From: Prorocentrum cordatum | Lineage: Eukaryota > Sar > Dinophyceae > Prorocentrales > Prorocentraceae | Direction of reading: 5' to 3' | NCBI GenBank assembly: GCA_963575745.1 | Contig: CAUYUJ010018331.1 | Coordinates: 41,001 to 105,000, forward strand | Length of the DNA stretch: 64,000 bases | In this document: positions 11,540 to 22,918 of the stretch, piece after piece | Layout: each line of letters starts with the position of its first letter | Position numbering within the stretch: the first letter of the stretch is position 1 | Notes under the pieces: generated by a model | The model's input: the letters and a program-made list of their open reading frames with translations, nothing else | Databases searched by the model: none | Told to the model about the DNA's origin: nothing | Position numbers and translations under genes: made by a program

Positions 11540-12605
11540 AGGCCCAAAAGAAGGCCGAAGAGGCTCCGAAACGGCCCCCACGAAGCCTTCAGTGCCTTCA
11601 GAATTCCCTCCAGGAGCGGGAGCGGACGAGAGGCGACAGGCATATCGCAGGCAAAAACGCCCCAAGAGATCCCCAAACGGCCCCCACGAAGCCCTAAGTG
11701 GCTTCAGAATTGCTTCCAGGAGGGGGGGAGCGGACGAGAGGCGACCGGCAGATCGAAGGCACAAAAGAACAATGTTGGACGCTCCGAGGGCCTTCGATGT
11801 TTCTCCGTTGGGGAGAGTCGTCGTAGGATCGACGATTGCCGACCGAGGGCAGCGAACCCAGTGGAGGCCCAAGAGGCCCCCAGGAGCCCAAACGAGATCC
11901 CCAAGAGGTGCCACGGGGCTTAAAAACTGCTTCGAAGCGAGGGGGGCGGACGAGGGGACCGCCTCAGGAGGTTTTGGACGGTTTTGGGCCTCAAAATCGT
12001 CCGCTTTACGACGGTTTTGGAAGGATTTTGGCCTTCTCGCCTTTTCCGCTTTCCGACGATCGAAGACGGCCCAAGAGGCCTCCAAGAGCGCCCCAGAACG
12101 GCCCAAGAGGTTTCCAAGAGCGCCCCAAGACAGCCCAAGAGGGCCCCAAGACGACCCAAGAGACGCTCAAGACGGCCCACGAGGGCCCGAAGACAGGCCC
12201 AAGAGGGGCCAAGAGGGGGACCACGGACCGAAAATCCGAGCCTTCCGCCCCAAGAGGGCGCCAGGAGGCCCAAACAGGCCCCCAAGAGGCCCCAAGGGGC
12301 CGCCAAGAATCCCCCGAAGAGGCCCCAGGAGGCTCCCAAGGAGCCCAAACGAGGCCCCTACAGAGGCCCCAACAGCTTCCAAAATGGCCCCGAAGAGGCC
12401 TCGAGCCCGCCTCCGAGCTTCCTCGCCGCGAGGGTGCCAACACGGCCCCAGACGGGCCTAGGACGGCCCAAGGCGCGCTCAAGACGGCCCAAGACGATTC
12501 CAAGACGGTCCCAGGAGGGTGCGCCCAGGACGGCCCAAGGACGCGCCCGGTCGGGGCCTCAAGACGGGCCAAGATGGCAAGAGAGCCCCAGCTGGCAAAA
12601 ATCGT
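11540..12605. repeat. Second conserved segment of the array, copy 2
   Basis: As for the copy at 8550. It differs by scattered point changes and small indels and is cut at its 3' end by the insertion starting at 12607. Confidence 0.8.
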
Positions 12606-12606
12606 T

Positions 12607-13711
12607 AATTTAATCGCTTCGCTCATTCCGCCGGCCCGTATTGCGCACCGCGGTCGACTGGATGAGAGGTCGTCGGCAGTGCGGAGCTGCAGGGAGCGGG
12701 GGCCTGTTGAGGGCCGTTTTGGGGCCTCTTGGGGCCTCTTTTGGGCCTCTTGGGCGCCTCTTGGGGCGTCTTGGGGGCCTCTTGGGGGTCTCTTGGGGCC
12801 TCTTTGGGACCTCCTGGGCGGCTTCTGGGGCGGAGGGCTCGATTTATCAGTCTCGTTCCCCCCCTCTTTAAATCCCCCCCCACTTTGAGCCCCTCTGGGC
12901 CCGTCTTGGGGCCTCTTGGTCCGTCTTGGGCGGCCCACTTAGGGGCCGCTTGGGGCGCCCTCTTGGCCGTTTTAGGGGGCCGCTCCCCCTCATGTGTCGA
13001 AACGCTTGCGTGGGACCGTACCTTTGGCAGCGATCTGGGGGCCTATTGGGTCAGTCTTGGTTAGCGTCCGGAAGCCGAAAAAGCCGACCGCAAAAAAATC
13101 TTAAAAAACCATGAAAATTCACGATTTTGCCTCTTTGGGTCCCTCTTCGAGCCTCTTCGAGCCTCTGGAAGGCTATTGGGGCGTCTTGTAGGCCTCTTCG
13201 GCTGTCTTGGGGGTCTCTTGGGCCGTCTTGGGGTCATATTCGGCGCCTTGGAGCGCTCTTTGAACGTCTCGGGGGCCTCTTGAGCAATCTTGGGGGCCTC
13301 TTGGGGCACTCTTGGCGCGCTCAGGGCGGCCTGAGAGGCCGCACCCAGAAGGAAAACCATCTCTGAGTTGAACCGGGCGGGACCTGGTCAGCCGGCGGGC
13401 GGGGTATTTTTCGCCGGGGGACCCCAGGGGCCGCCCCGCGCGGTGTTGGGGGGTGGGTGCGTCGTGGGTGGGGTGGGGGTGGGGGGGGGGGGGCCGGGGA
13501 GCGCCGAACTAGACAATTACAATTGTTAACCAGTTTACGGAGGATCTTAGCACGCCTCGTCCTCCTTTGTCCCCCCCTCTTCTTTTTTCCTTTTTCCCCC
13601 CCCTTTTCTTTCGCCTCTTTTCTTTTTTGTTTCTTTCCTTCCCCCCCCCCCCCCTTTTCCCCCCCCCTTTTTCCTTTCTGCGCAAGAGAGCCCCAGCTGG
13701 CAAAAATCGTT
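12607..13711. mobile_element. ~1.1-kb insertion flanked by 30-bp direct repeats
   Basis: The sequence GCAAGAGAGCCCCAGCTGGC continuing to AAAATCGTT occurs at 12577-12606 and again at 13682-13711. In the other units the same 30 bp runs straight into AATTTTCCATTG. The intervening segment contains satellite in the opposite orientation (CTTGGGGCCTC, 12715-13360), an AT-richer stretch at 13070-13130 and a pyrimidine tract. No transposase or terminal inverted repeat is visible, so the mechanism (insertion with long target duplication, template switch, or assembly join) is open. Confidence 0.6.
13553..13681. repeat. Polypyrimidine tract
   Basis: About 130 bp of almost uninterrupted C and T (TTTTTTCC, CCCCCCCC runs), preceded by a G-rich run at 13440-13500. 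Likely prone to sequencing error. Confidence 0.85.
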
Positions 13712-14229
13712 TATTTTCCATTGTTTACTGTTACACCCTTTGCGTTTCCCGCCGTTTCGGCGGTCCGATGCACCAAGAGGCCCCAGAAAGTCCCAGGAGG
13801 GTCCGAGGAAACGCCCAGGAAGGCCCCAAGACGGGCCAAGACGGACCCAGCACAACCCACGGCGTGCTGCGACGGCTCCAAGACAGCCCCAAGAGGGTGC
13901 CAACACGGCCCCTGCTGGGCCCAGGACGGCCCAAGGAGGCGCACAGGAGGGGCCCACGACGACTCCAAGGCGGCCCCCTCACGGTCCCAGACGGCTCCAA
14001 GACAGCCCCACGAGGACCCCGATGGGCCCCGGACGGCCTACTGCCTTCGGCGCGACGTGGGCTCCCATGTCGCCCATGGAGCCCGCCTCGCCCATGTCGC
14101 CCACGTCGCCCATGCCGCCCGCCTCGCCCATGTCGCCCATGCCGCGAACGGCCCATGAGGGGCCCACGACGAACCAAGACGGCCCCATCACGGACGGCCC
14201 TCAAGACGGGCCTGGACGGCTCCAAGACG

Positions 14230-15205
14230 GCCCTTTGAGGGAGCCAACGCGGCCCCACACCCTGCGGGCGCACACTTGGGCTGGGGGGGCTGGGAGCTTG
14301 CGACAAGTCTCCCACATTCATTGTCCTGCCCCATTCTGTTCACCTGGAGGCCTCCTCCAACCCTGTGGGCGAACAAGAGGAATCCCAGCGGGACGCCAAC
14401 CCTGGGGCCCGTGGGCCCCGCGCCGCTTGGGCAGAAGACGAACGCTGGGTCTGACAGGCCAGCTACCGCCCCCCTTTGCCCGATATGCTGTGCCATTCTG
14501 TTCCCCCAGGGGCCTTGGCGAACTCTTCGGGCCAAGCAGACCGGACCCCTGGGACAGCAGCCAATTGATATGACCCTGGGACCTCTCCGCATTCTTCGGA
14601 CGAGCACCTGGGGGGCCCAGGAGATTCGGACAAGTCTTCCCATTCCTTGCCCTGTCCCGTTCTGTTCGCCCGAAGGCCTCCACAGACCCTCTCGGCGAAC
14701 AGAATGGGACATGGCGAACAAACCCTCCCGTTGGCGGTGATGCGACTGGATCGCACCATCAAGGCGCGCCCGGAGGTGATGGCCGACCCAACAGCGGTTT
14801 CTCTAAAGATTTTACAGAATTTCAAATTTTCTTGAAGCTCTCTTGTGCCCTCCCTGTAGATCCTTGCGAGCCTCCCCGGCGCTTTCGGTGGCTTTCCCCG
14901 ATGGCCTCCCGAGCCCTTTCCCGAGCGCTCCTGAGACGCCTCAGATGGGCTTCGACTTCGACGCACATCCCTGAGAGACTTCGAAACTGTCCTCAATAGG
15001 AGGGGGGTGAACGAGCAGTGCGCTGGGCCAAGCTGCTGGAGCGCTGCAAGAGCTCGGACACGAAGGCGCGGTCTCGCTGCCGCCGCCCGAGCCGCCGCCG
15101 TGTGTGTAGATTTTCGGTACAATCTGCGCCGTTCCTCCGAGAACCATTCCAGAAAGATGTCGTGGACGGAGTCCACGGGTCAGCCCTAGTCTCTACTACA
15201 TTGCA
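14230..15205. repeat. Shared array module, copy 4
   Basis: Nearly identical to copies 2, 3 and 5. Just upstream, at 14066-14150, is a private expansion of CCCATGTCG / CCCATGCCG units. Ends in hairpin 15161-15177. Confidence 0.85.
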
Positions 15206-15240
15206 GGGCCCAGTGCGTGCCAGAAGGGCGCAGGCCCCAT
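15161..15240 (+). pseudogene. Hairpin plus decayed PPR start (copy 4)
   Basis: Same hairpin (15161-15177) and PPR-like tail as copies 2 and 3. Confidence 0.6.
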
Positions 15241-15819
15241 TAACTCATAATCGCCCCGGGCTGGCCCCGGGCCGCCTGGGGCCGCCCCGGGAGGCCCCAA
15301 GACGCGCCAAGGAGGCCCCAAGAGGCCCCCAAGACGGCTCCGGAGGGCCCCGGCACGCCCCAAGATGGGCCCAAGACGCTCAAGATTGGCCCAAGACGGC
15401 CCAAGAAGCCCCCAATACGTGCCAAGAGGCTTCCCAAGAGGCCTCCCAAGAGGGTCCCGAGCGACAGAAATCGTCGATTTCTACTGTGTTTTTCGATGTT
15501 TTCGGCCTCCTCGCCTCGTCGGCTTCCTGACGCTCCAAGACGGCCCGAGAAGCCCCCCCGACCGCTCCAAGACGGCCGAAGAGGACCCCAAGAGAGCCCC
15601 AAGACGGGCCAGGACGGCCCCCAGACGGTCCCAAGACGCCCCAGGACGGCCCCAGGACGGCCCAGGAGGCGCCCAAGACGGCCCAAGAGGCACCCAAGAC
15701 GGCCCCAGGAGCGGCCCAAGACGGCCCAAGACAGCCCAAGAGGCGCCGAAGCCGGCTTCAGACGGCCCCAAGACGGCCCAAGAGGCACCCAAGACGGCCC
15801 GAGAGGGCCCTAAGAGCCC

Positions 15820-16890
15820 CCCCGGGAGGCCCAGAAGAAGGCCGAAGAGGCTCCGAAACGGCCCCACGAAGCCTTCAGTGCCTTCAGAATTCCCTCCAGG
15901 AGCGGGGGAGCGGACGAGAGGCGACAGGCATATCGCAGGCAAAAACGCCCCAAGAGATCCCCAAACGGCCCCCACGAAGCCCTAAGTGGCCTCAGAATTG
16001 CTTCCAGGAGGGGGGAGCGGACGAGAGGCGACCAGCATATCGAAGGCACAAAAGAACAATGTTGGACGCTCCGAGGGCCTTCGATGTTTCTCCGTTGGGG
16101 AGAGTCGTCGTAGGATCGACGATTGCCGACCGAGGGCAGCGAATCCAGTGGAGGCCCAAGAGGCCCCCAGGAGCCCAAAAGAGATCCCCAAGAGGTGCCA
16201 CGAAGCTTAAAAACTGCTTCGAAGCGAGGGGGGCGGACGAGGGGACCGCCTCAGGAGGTTTTGGACGGTTTTGGGCCTCAAAATCGTCCGCTTTTCGACG
16301 GTTTTGAAAGGACTTTGGCCTTCTCGCCTTTTCTGCTTTCCGACGCTCGAAGACGGCCCAAGAGGCCTCCAAGAGCGCCCCAGAACGGCCCAAGAGGTTT
16401 CCAAGAGCGCCCCAAGGCAGCCCAAGAGGGCCCCAAGACGACCCAAGAGACGCTCAAGACGGCCCACGAGGGCCCGAAGACAGGCCCAAGAGGCGGCCAA
16501 GAGGGGGACCACGGACTGAAAATCCGAGCCTTCCGCCCCAAGAGGGCGCCAGGAGGCCCAAACAGGCCCCCAAGAGGCCCCAAGGGGCCGCCAAGAATCC
16601 CCCGAAGAGGCCTCAGGAGGCTCCCAAGGAGCCCAAACGAGGCCCCTACAGAGGCCCCAACAGCTCCCAAAATGGCCCCGAAGAGGCCTCGAGCCCACCT
16701 CCGAGCTTCCTCGCCGCGAGGGTGCCAACACGGCCCCAAACCGGCCCAGGACGGCCCAAGGCGCGCTCAAGACGGCCCAAGACGATTCCAAGACGGTCCC
16801 AGGAGGGTGCGCCCAGGACGGCCCAAGGACGCGCCCGTTCGGGGCCTCAAGACGGGCCAAGATGGCAAGAGAGTCCCAGCTGGCAAAAAT
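15820..16890. repeat. Second conserved segment of the array, copy 3
   Basis: As for the copy at 8550; the sequence continues uninterrupted into the TTTTCCATTGTTTACTG lead of the next unit, which shows the empty-site structure for the 12607 insertion. Confidence 0.8.
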
Positions 16891-17177
16891 CGTTAATTTT
16901 CCATTGTTTACTGTTACACTTTTTGCGTTTCCCGCCGTTTCGGCGGTCCGATGCACCAAGAGGCCCCAGAAAGTCCCAGGAGGGCCCGAGGAACCGCCAA
17001 GGAAGGCCCCAAGGCGGCCCCCTCACGGTCCCAGACGGCTCCAAGACAGCCCCACGAGGACCCCGATGGGCCCAGGACGGCCTACGGACGCGCCCATGAG
17101 GGGCCCACGACGAACCAAGACGGCCCCATCAGGACAAACGGCGCCCTCAAGACGGGCCTAGACGGCTCTAAGACGGC

Positions 17178-18310
17178 CCTTTGAGGGAGCCAACGCGGCC
17201 CCACACCCTTCGGGCGCACACTTGGGGGGGCTGGGAGCTTGCGACAAGTCTCCCACATTCACTGTCCTGCCCCATTCTGTTCGCCTGGAGGCCTCCTCCA
17301 ACCCTGTGGGCGAACAAGAGGAATCCCAGCGGGACGCCAACCCTGGGGCCCGTGGGCCCCGCGCCGCTTGGGCAGAAGACGAACGCCGGGTCTGACAGGC
17401 CAGCTACCGCCCCCCTTTGCCCGATATGCTGTGCCATTCTGTTCCCCCAGGGGCCTACTCTTCGGGCCAAGCAGACCGGACCCCTGTGACAGCAGCCAAT
17501 TGATATGACCCTGGGACCTCTCCGCATTCTTCGGACGAGCATCTGGGGGGCCCAGGAGATTCGGACATGTCTTCCCCATTCCTTGCCCTGTCCCGTTCTG
17601 TTCGCCCGAAGGCCTCCACAGACCCTCTGGGCGAACAGAATGGGACATGGCGAACAAACCCTCCCGTTGGCGGTGATGCGACTGGATCGCACCATCAAGG
17701 CGCGCCCGGAGGTGATGGCCGACCCAACAGCGGTTTCTCTTAAGAGTTCACTGGATTTCAAATTTTCTTGAAGCTCTCTTGGGCCCTCCCTGTAGATCCT
17801 TGCGAGCCTCCCCGGCGCTTTCGGTGGCTTTCCCCGATGGCCTCCCGAGCCCTTCCCCGAGCGCTCCTGAGACGCCTCAGATGGGCTTCGACTTCGACGC
17901 ACATCCCCGAGAGACTTCGAAACTGTCCTCAATAGGAGGGGGGTGAACGAGCAGTGCGCTGGGCCAAGCTGCTGCAGCGCTGCAAGAGCTCGGACACGAA
18001 GGCGTGGTCTCGCTGCCGCCGCCCGAGCCGCCGCCGTGTTTGTAGATTTTCGGTACAATCTGACTTCGACGCACATCCCCGAGAGACTTCGAACTGTCCT
18101 CAATAGGAGGGGGGTGAACGAGCAGTGCGCTGGGCCAAGCTGCTGCAGCGCTGCAAGAGCTCGGACACGAAGGCGCGGTCTCGCTGCCGCCGCCCGAGCC
18201 GCCGCCGTGTTTGTAGATTTTCGGTACAATCTGCGCCGTTCCTCCGAGAACCATTCCAGAAAGATGTCGTGGACGGAGTCCACGGGTCAGCCCTAGTCTA
18301 TACTACAATA
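17178..18310. repeat. Shared array module, copy 5, with internal duplication
   Basis: Matches copies 2-4, but the last part is duplicated in tandem with a 172-bp period: ACTTCGACGCAC begins at 17891 and again at 18063. The second unit has lost one A (GAAACTG to GAACTG). Ends in hairpin 18268-18284, after which the array stops. Confidence 0.85.
17891..18233. repeat. 172-bp tandem duplication inside module copy 5
   Basis: Unit 1 is 17891-18062 and unit 2 is 18063-18233, differing by one deleted base and a GGCGTGG/GGCGCGG change. The other four modules have a single copy, so this is the youngest visible rearrangement in the array. Confidence 0.9.
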
Positions 18311-18340
18311 CCGGGATCAGTGCGTGCAACAGCCCCTCGA
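18268..18340 (+). pseudogene. Hairpin plus decayed PPR start (copy 5)
   Basis: Same hairpin (18268-18284). The tail CTACAATACCGGGATCAGTGC keeps more of the PPR motif (YNTGISA) than the other array copies, so this copy is closest to the ancestral PPR cassette. Confidence 0.6.
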
Positions 18341-18344
18341 GTGG

Positions 18345-18640
18345 ACTCGGCCCGGCCCCCGGCGCTCCTGGGCCGCTCCTGGGGCCCTGGTCCGTCGCCG
18401 GCGCTCCCGGAACGGCCTTGGTCCGTCGCCGGCGCTCCCCGAAGGGCCCTCGCCCGCTCGTCACGGATCCACGAGAGCCTCGAGCGAGCTCCGAAACAAT
18501 CCCCCTAGGTCCCCTACAGGCCCGAGCGGCCCCAGAGGCTCTCTTGACGACCCCGAGAAAGCCTCACGAGGCAAAAAACATTAATTTTCCATTGATTTTT
18601 GACGATATTTCCGGTTCGGGCTCTTTCCAGCCGGAACGGC
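18345..18640. other. Array exit, low-information sequence
   Basis: After the fifth hairpin the sequence contains a duplicated CCGTCGCCGGCGCTCCC (about 18390 and 18424) and an AT-rich stretch at 18575-18610 resembling the leads within the array. No gene is supported. Confidence 0.45.
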
Positions 18641-19115
18641 CCCAGAGGCGCCGCGACTCGTTTCAAGACCGCCCATGAGGCCCCCAAGAGAGCCCCAGAA
18701 CGGCCCAAGAGTGTTCCAAGACTGCCCAAGGCGGCCCCAAGCCGCCCCAAGAGAGCCCCAAGAGGTCCCCGAGACCTCCCGTGAGGCCCCCAAGAGAGCC
18801 CCAGGACGGCCCAAGAGTGCCCCGAGACTGCCCAAGACGGCCCCAAGCCGGCCCAGGAGGGCCCCGAGACGGCCCCAAGCCGCTTCAAGAGAGCCCCAAG
18901 AGGTCCCCGAGACCTCCTATGAGGCCCCCAGGAAGGCCCCAGGACGGCACCAGAGTGCCCCAAGACTGCCCACGACGTTCCAAGCCAGCCCAAGACGGCC
19001 CCAAGAGGGTCCCCAGACACCCCCAGGAAATCCCAAAACGGCTAGACTGCTCAAGACGGACCCAAGCCGACCTAAGGCGGCCCGAAGAGGCCCCCGACGG
19101 CTCTCAAGAGAGACC
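18640..19115. repeat. GC-rich satellite block
   Basis: CCAAGAGAGCCCCAAGAGG-type satellite in forward orientation. A ~120-bp sub-block is repeated around GTCCCCGAGACCTCC (18767 and 18913). Long frames here are not genes. Confidence 0.8.
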
Positions 19116-19439
19116 CAATGCAGTCACAGGAGCTGCCACGACGGCCCCGCAGATGTCGGCGCCAGCTCCTGGAGGTACAGAGCCCATACCAGCACGTTCG
19201 GGGAGGGCGAGCTGTGGCATCCTGCCGTGGCGCTGTTCCTCCCCGTTGCCAACGCGGCGAACACTGACTCCAGGAGCCGTCGTCGCCGTCGCCGTCCGTC
19301 GTCTTCGCGGGCGATCGTCGTCGTCCTCATCGCCGAGTCCCTCCTCCCCTTTTTCCTTCATCTCACCTCCCTCCTTCCCTTTCCCATTCTCGTTCACCTG
19401 CCGCTCTTCGCGGGCGAGCCCGACGTCATAGCGGCGGTT

Positions 19440-19880
19440 AGCTGCGACCCTGGATGCCCCTCGGGAAACGGCGGCCGTTTGCCCTGGCCAGGTCCACGCG
19501 GGGAGCAGCAGAGTCCATGGTCACGAAGCCTCCCGCGGGAGCTCAAGGTACTCTTGCATCCCGGTGCTGTCGGCCATGGGCCGTCTGCCGCCACCCCTCG
19601 TGCACGCTCCGTCTTCACTCAACCCAGAGCGGCTGCGGGGAGTAGCAGAGACTACGGGCACGTGACCTCCCACGGGGGCTCAGGGTTCTCTTGCATCCTG
19701 GCGCTGTCTACAAGAGCGGCGGCGTTCGCCACGACCCTGGATCCACACGGGGAGCTGCTGGGACTACGGGCACGAGACCGCCGCGACCCTGGATCCATGC
19801 GTGGAGTAGCAGAGACTACGGGCACGGGACCTCCCACTGGGACTCAGGGTACTCTTGCATCCCGGTGCTGTCGCCTGGCC
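19440..19880. repeat. Diverged tandem repeat (GCGACCCTGGATCC ... CTCTTGCATCC)
   Basis: Three to four irregular copies of a unit containing GCGACCCTGGATCC, CGGGGAGCAGCAGAG, ACTACGGGCACG and TACTCTTGCATCCCGGTGCT, with CTCTTGCATCC at about 19550, 19689 and 19851. Upstream (19120-19440) is unique sequence in which no gene was recognised. Confidence 0.7.
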
Positions 19881-19970
19881 GCGTGCCCGACCTGGCTAGG
19901 TCTCAGTTTTGCACTTGCACTCCGGAGCCTTTTCGGCTCCTTTTAGCACGGGGTTCGCCGCCAGCCCGGC

Positions 19971-21101
19971 ATGGTAGGTGTGACGAAACGTCATGTCTGC
20001 TCGGTCAAGCACTGTGGCTCTCGCACGCGGAGCCTCGACCCAGCGGACCACACGCGCCCGCTGTGCAAGGAGCATGGCGGCGAAGACGCGGACGCGTCGG
20101 CGAGGCTCGTGGGCCTTCGGCAAGGGGCCCGCAACGTCCACGAAGAACAGCTTCACCAGGTCGCCGTGTTGGCTGCGTTCGTGAACGCTTCGGCGGTAAG
20201 CACAGTGGAAAAAGTCCACGGCCAGCAAACAGCGAACGCACTCTTCCAGAAGGTGGCTTCGGACCCCCAGGTCCTGAAGTTTTTACAACACGACGAGTGG
20301 ACAGAGCACGCTCGTGGCGAGGCGAACTTCGCTTTGAACGCCACGGACTTGTACCTCAGGGACTTCCTCCACCACACCCAGTTCTCTGAACAACTCTTGC
20401 ACCTGTTCGTCACACGGCTACACTTCAACGCGGACGGAGCCAGCAAGACCCTTTTCTCCGACTACGAGCGGATGTTTGGACAGCCTCTGGCCGAGGGCAA
20501 GACGTTCAGTCGAGCCACCTTCCTGGAGGCTGCCCTTTCCCACAACATCCCAAGCCACTACCCGCACTACAAGCTGCAGCTGTACAACAACGAACGCAAC
20601 CGACAGCTCTCCAACGGCACCGTCGCCGACACGCACGACACGAAGAAGTACGGCTTCCAGTTGCGCGTGTTGGCGGGGTGGCTCGACGAGCTGCTCCGGT
20701 CTCGAGCCTTCAGCAAGACGGCGGCCGCCGTCATGGGCGGCACCTCCTTGGACAAAGCGCTCCGGACGAAGTTGTTCGTTAACACGGAGTGGCACCGGAT
20801 GCTCATAGGGCGCGATGTGACGGCCGTCAACCCCGAGGCAGCCGCCCGCGGCGGCTTCTCTTTGACCACCAACACCTTCGTCGGGGGCGGCGCCAAAGAG
20901 GTCCTCGAGCGCTGCACGGCCCCAGGCACTGACTGGTCCGCCCGGCTCGTCGCGGTCCACGAGAGCCTCACGCCCCTGCTGTTCGGCGTAGACTTGTACT
21001 GCCCACGGCGCACCGTCAGCCAGACCGAGGACCAGCTGTGCGAGCTCCGCCGGTGCGCCCGTAGCGGGCCCTCGAAGCCACAGGGCCGTTATCCCACATG
21101 A
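19971..21101 (+). CDS. Hypothetical protein with N-terminal Cys/His motif
   Basis: A 376-codon open frame whose even composition, high GC at third positions and lack of low complexity make it one of the best native gene candidates here. Residues about 8-35 hold C-x4-C ... C-x2-H spacing (HVCSVKHCGS, LCKEHGG), a plausible small zinc-binding site resembling Cys/His clusters in the Helitron Rep frame at 25.4 kb. The remainder looks alpha-helical and soluble, with no membrane segment or recognised enzyme motif. A pyrimidine-rich stretch ending in TTTTAG lies 25 bp before the ATG and could be a cis- or trans-splice acceptor. The frame ends at a TGA followed by T-rich sequence, so a downstream exon is possible. 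Function unknown; a degenerate transposon-associated protein is an alternative. Confidence 0.6.
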   Translation: MVGVTKRHVCSVKHCGSRTRSLDPADHTRPLCKEHGGEDADASARLVGLRQGARNVHEEQLHQVAVLAAFVNASAVSTVEKVHGQQTANALFQKVASDPQVLKFLQHDEWTEHARGEANFALNATDLYLRDFLHHTQFSEQLLHLFVTRLHFNADGASKTLFSDYERMFGQPLAEGKTFSRATFLEAALSHNIPSHYPHYKLQLYNNERNRQLSNGTVADTHDTKKYGFQLRVLAGWLDELLRSRAFSKTAAAVMGGTSLDKALRTKLFVNTEWHRMLIGRDVTAVNPEAAARGGFSLTTNTFVGGGAKEVLERCTAPGTDWSARLVAVHESLTPLLFGVDLYCPRRTVSQTEDQLCELRRCARSGPSKPQGRYPT

Positions 21102-21289
21102 CAACTAAATCTTTCCCTCCCGGGCCCGTTTTTCCGACGGCGGGTTCCTTTTTCTTCCCCGCGGGCCCAGTCCTCTCCCCGTCCTCGGGAGCGTGCTCTG
21201 CCCGCTTCCGTGGGGTTGTCTTTTTCCTGGTGCCGAAGGCCGGAGCCCTGGCTCCGGCCTTCGGGCGCGGTCTGAATGGCTCTGTCGCT

Positions 21290-21498
21290 TCGTGGGCCCA
21301 CGAAGGTGGGAGACCCGGGAGCAGAAGAAGCGCGGCCGCTTGCGCAAGGGCGGGGCGCGCGTCGTCGACGCGCAGCTCACCCGGCGCGGCCGCCTTCGCA
21401 AGCACTGGCGGGCGCTTGGGTTCAAGAACAAGCCCAGCCCGCCCGACTACCTCGCCAACGCCGGCGTGGTGAGGGCGAGGGCGTTGGACCTCCGGTGA
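21290..21498 (+). CDS. Possible C-terminal exon, basic peptide
   Basis: An open stretch reading ETREQKKRGRLRKGGARVVD, followed by a similar basic segment and KHWRALGFKNK, ending at the TGA before 21499. Codon usage resembles the preceding gene and it lies 190 bp downstream, so it may be a further exon or a small separate gene. No family was recognised, and an overlapping frame is also open, so this is tentative. Confidence 0.25.
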
Positions 21499-22315
<817 letters not shown>

Positions 22316-22498
22316 CGAACGTTTTCCCCGTGTGTCCCTTGGACTGGCGCCGAAACCAGTAGGAATGGCTATATGCCGTCGACGCCGCCGCCCATGCAGG
22401 GCCGTTTTCGCGAACCTCCCAGGACAGCGTTTTCTGAGAATTTCCGAAAACATAGTGTGTTTGAGGCCATTCCAAGGGACACACGGAGAAACCGCTCG
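22316..22498. mobile_element. ~175-bp terminal-inverted-repeat element, copy 1
   Basis: The left end GTTTTCCCCGTGTGTCCCTT (22321) is matched by the inverted right end AAGGGACACACGGAGAAA (22474-22491), giving TIRs of about 22-27 bp with three or four mismatches. The interior is non-coding and contains GGCGCCG and GAAAACATAGTGTGTTT, also found in copies 2 and 3. The size and structure are those of a non-autonomous DNA element (MITE); an introner-type element is an alternative. No target duplication was established. Confidence 0.7.
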
Positions 22499-22582
22499 AG
22501 TTTTCAATGGATTGTCCGACAACCACCGGGCGGGGCCTTTCACTCGCAGCTTACCATACAGGCTCCCGCCATTCCGCCCTGA

Positions 22583-22690
22583 TCGTTGTCATCATCATCA
22601 TCATCGTCATCACCATCATCATCATAAATATCACCGCCATCTTCATCATCGCCCTCGTCATCACCACCATTATCATGAACATCATTGCCG
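22583..22690. repeat. CAT/ATC microsatellite
   Basis: Imperfect ATC trinucleotide repeats (ATCATCATCATCGTCATCACC). Confidence 0.95.
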
Positions 22691-22918
22691 TCATCGCTAA
22701 GACGACCCTATCCGTGCCTTTCATGATCACCATGACACCCGTCGCAAGGTGCAGGACCATGCTTTCCTCGCACAAATCGTGATTCCAGAGGGAGTTCCAA
22801 ATACAGGATCACATCGGAAGCGACGCATGGGGCGTCGTTTCCTCGCCACGCTTGTGCATTCGGTAGCCTCCCAATTGGCTCCAGCATCCTCTGCGCGTTC
22901 TCGCGCCCGCTCACGACC

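Larger units (their letters stand above)
3455..18335. repeat. Array of five ~3-kb composite repeat units
   Basis: A shared ~900-bp module starts at about 3890, 6950, 10045, 14230 and 17178, giving intervals of about 3.06, 3.10, 4.19 and 2.95 kb; the long interval is explained by an insertion at 12607-13711. The fuller units contain, in order, an AT-rich lead (TTTTCCATTGTTTACTG), satellite, the shared module ending in a hairpin and PPR relic, more satellite, and a second conserved segment (8550-9615, 11540-12605, 15820-16890). Copies 2-5 are closer to each other than to copy 1. No intact gene is visible in any unit. Confidence 0.85.

Noticed and set aside
22551-22775. Met-rich minus-strand frame
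   Set aside because: Translation of the CAT repeat.
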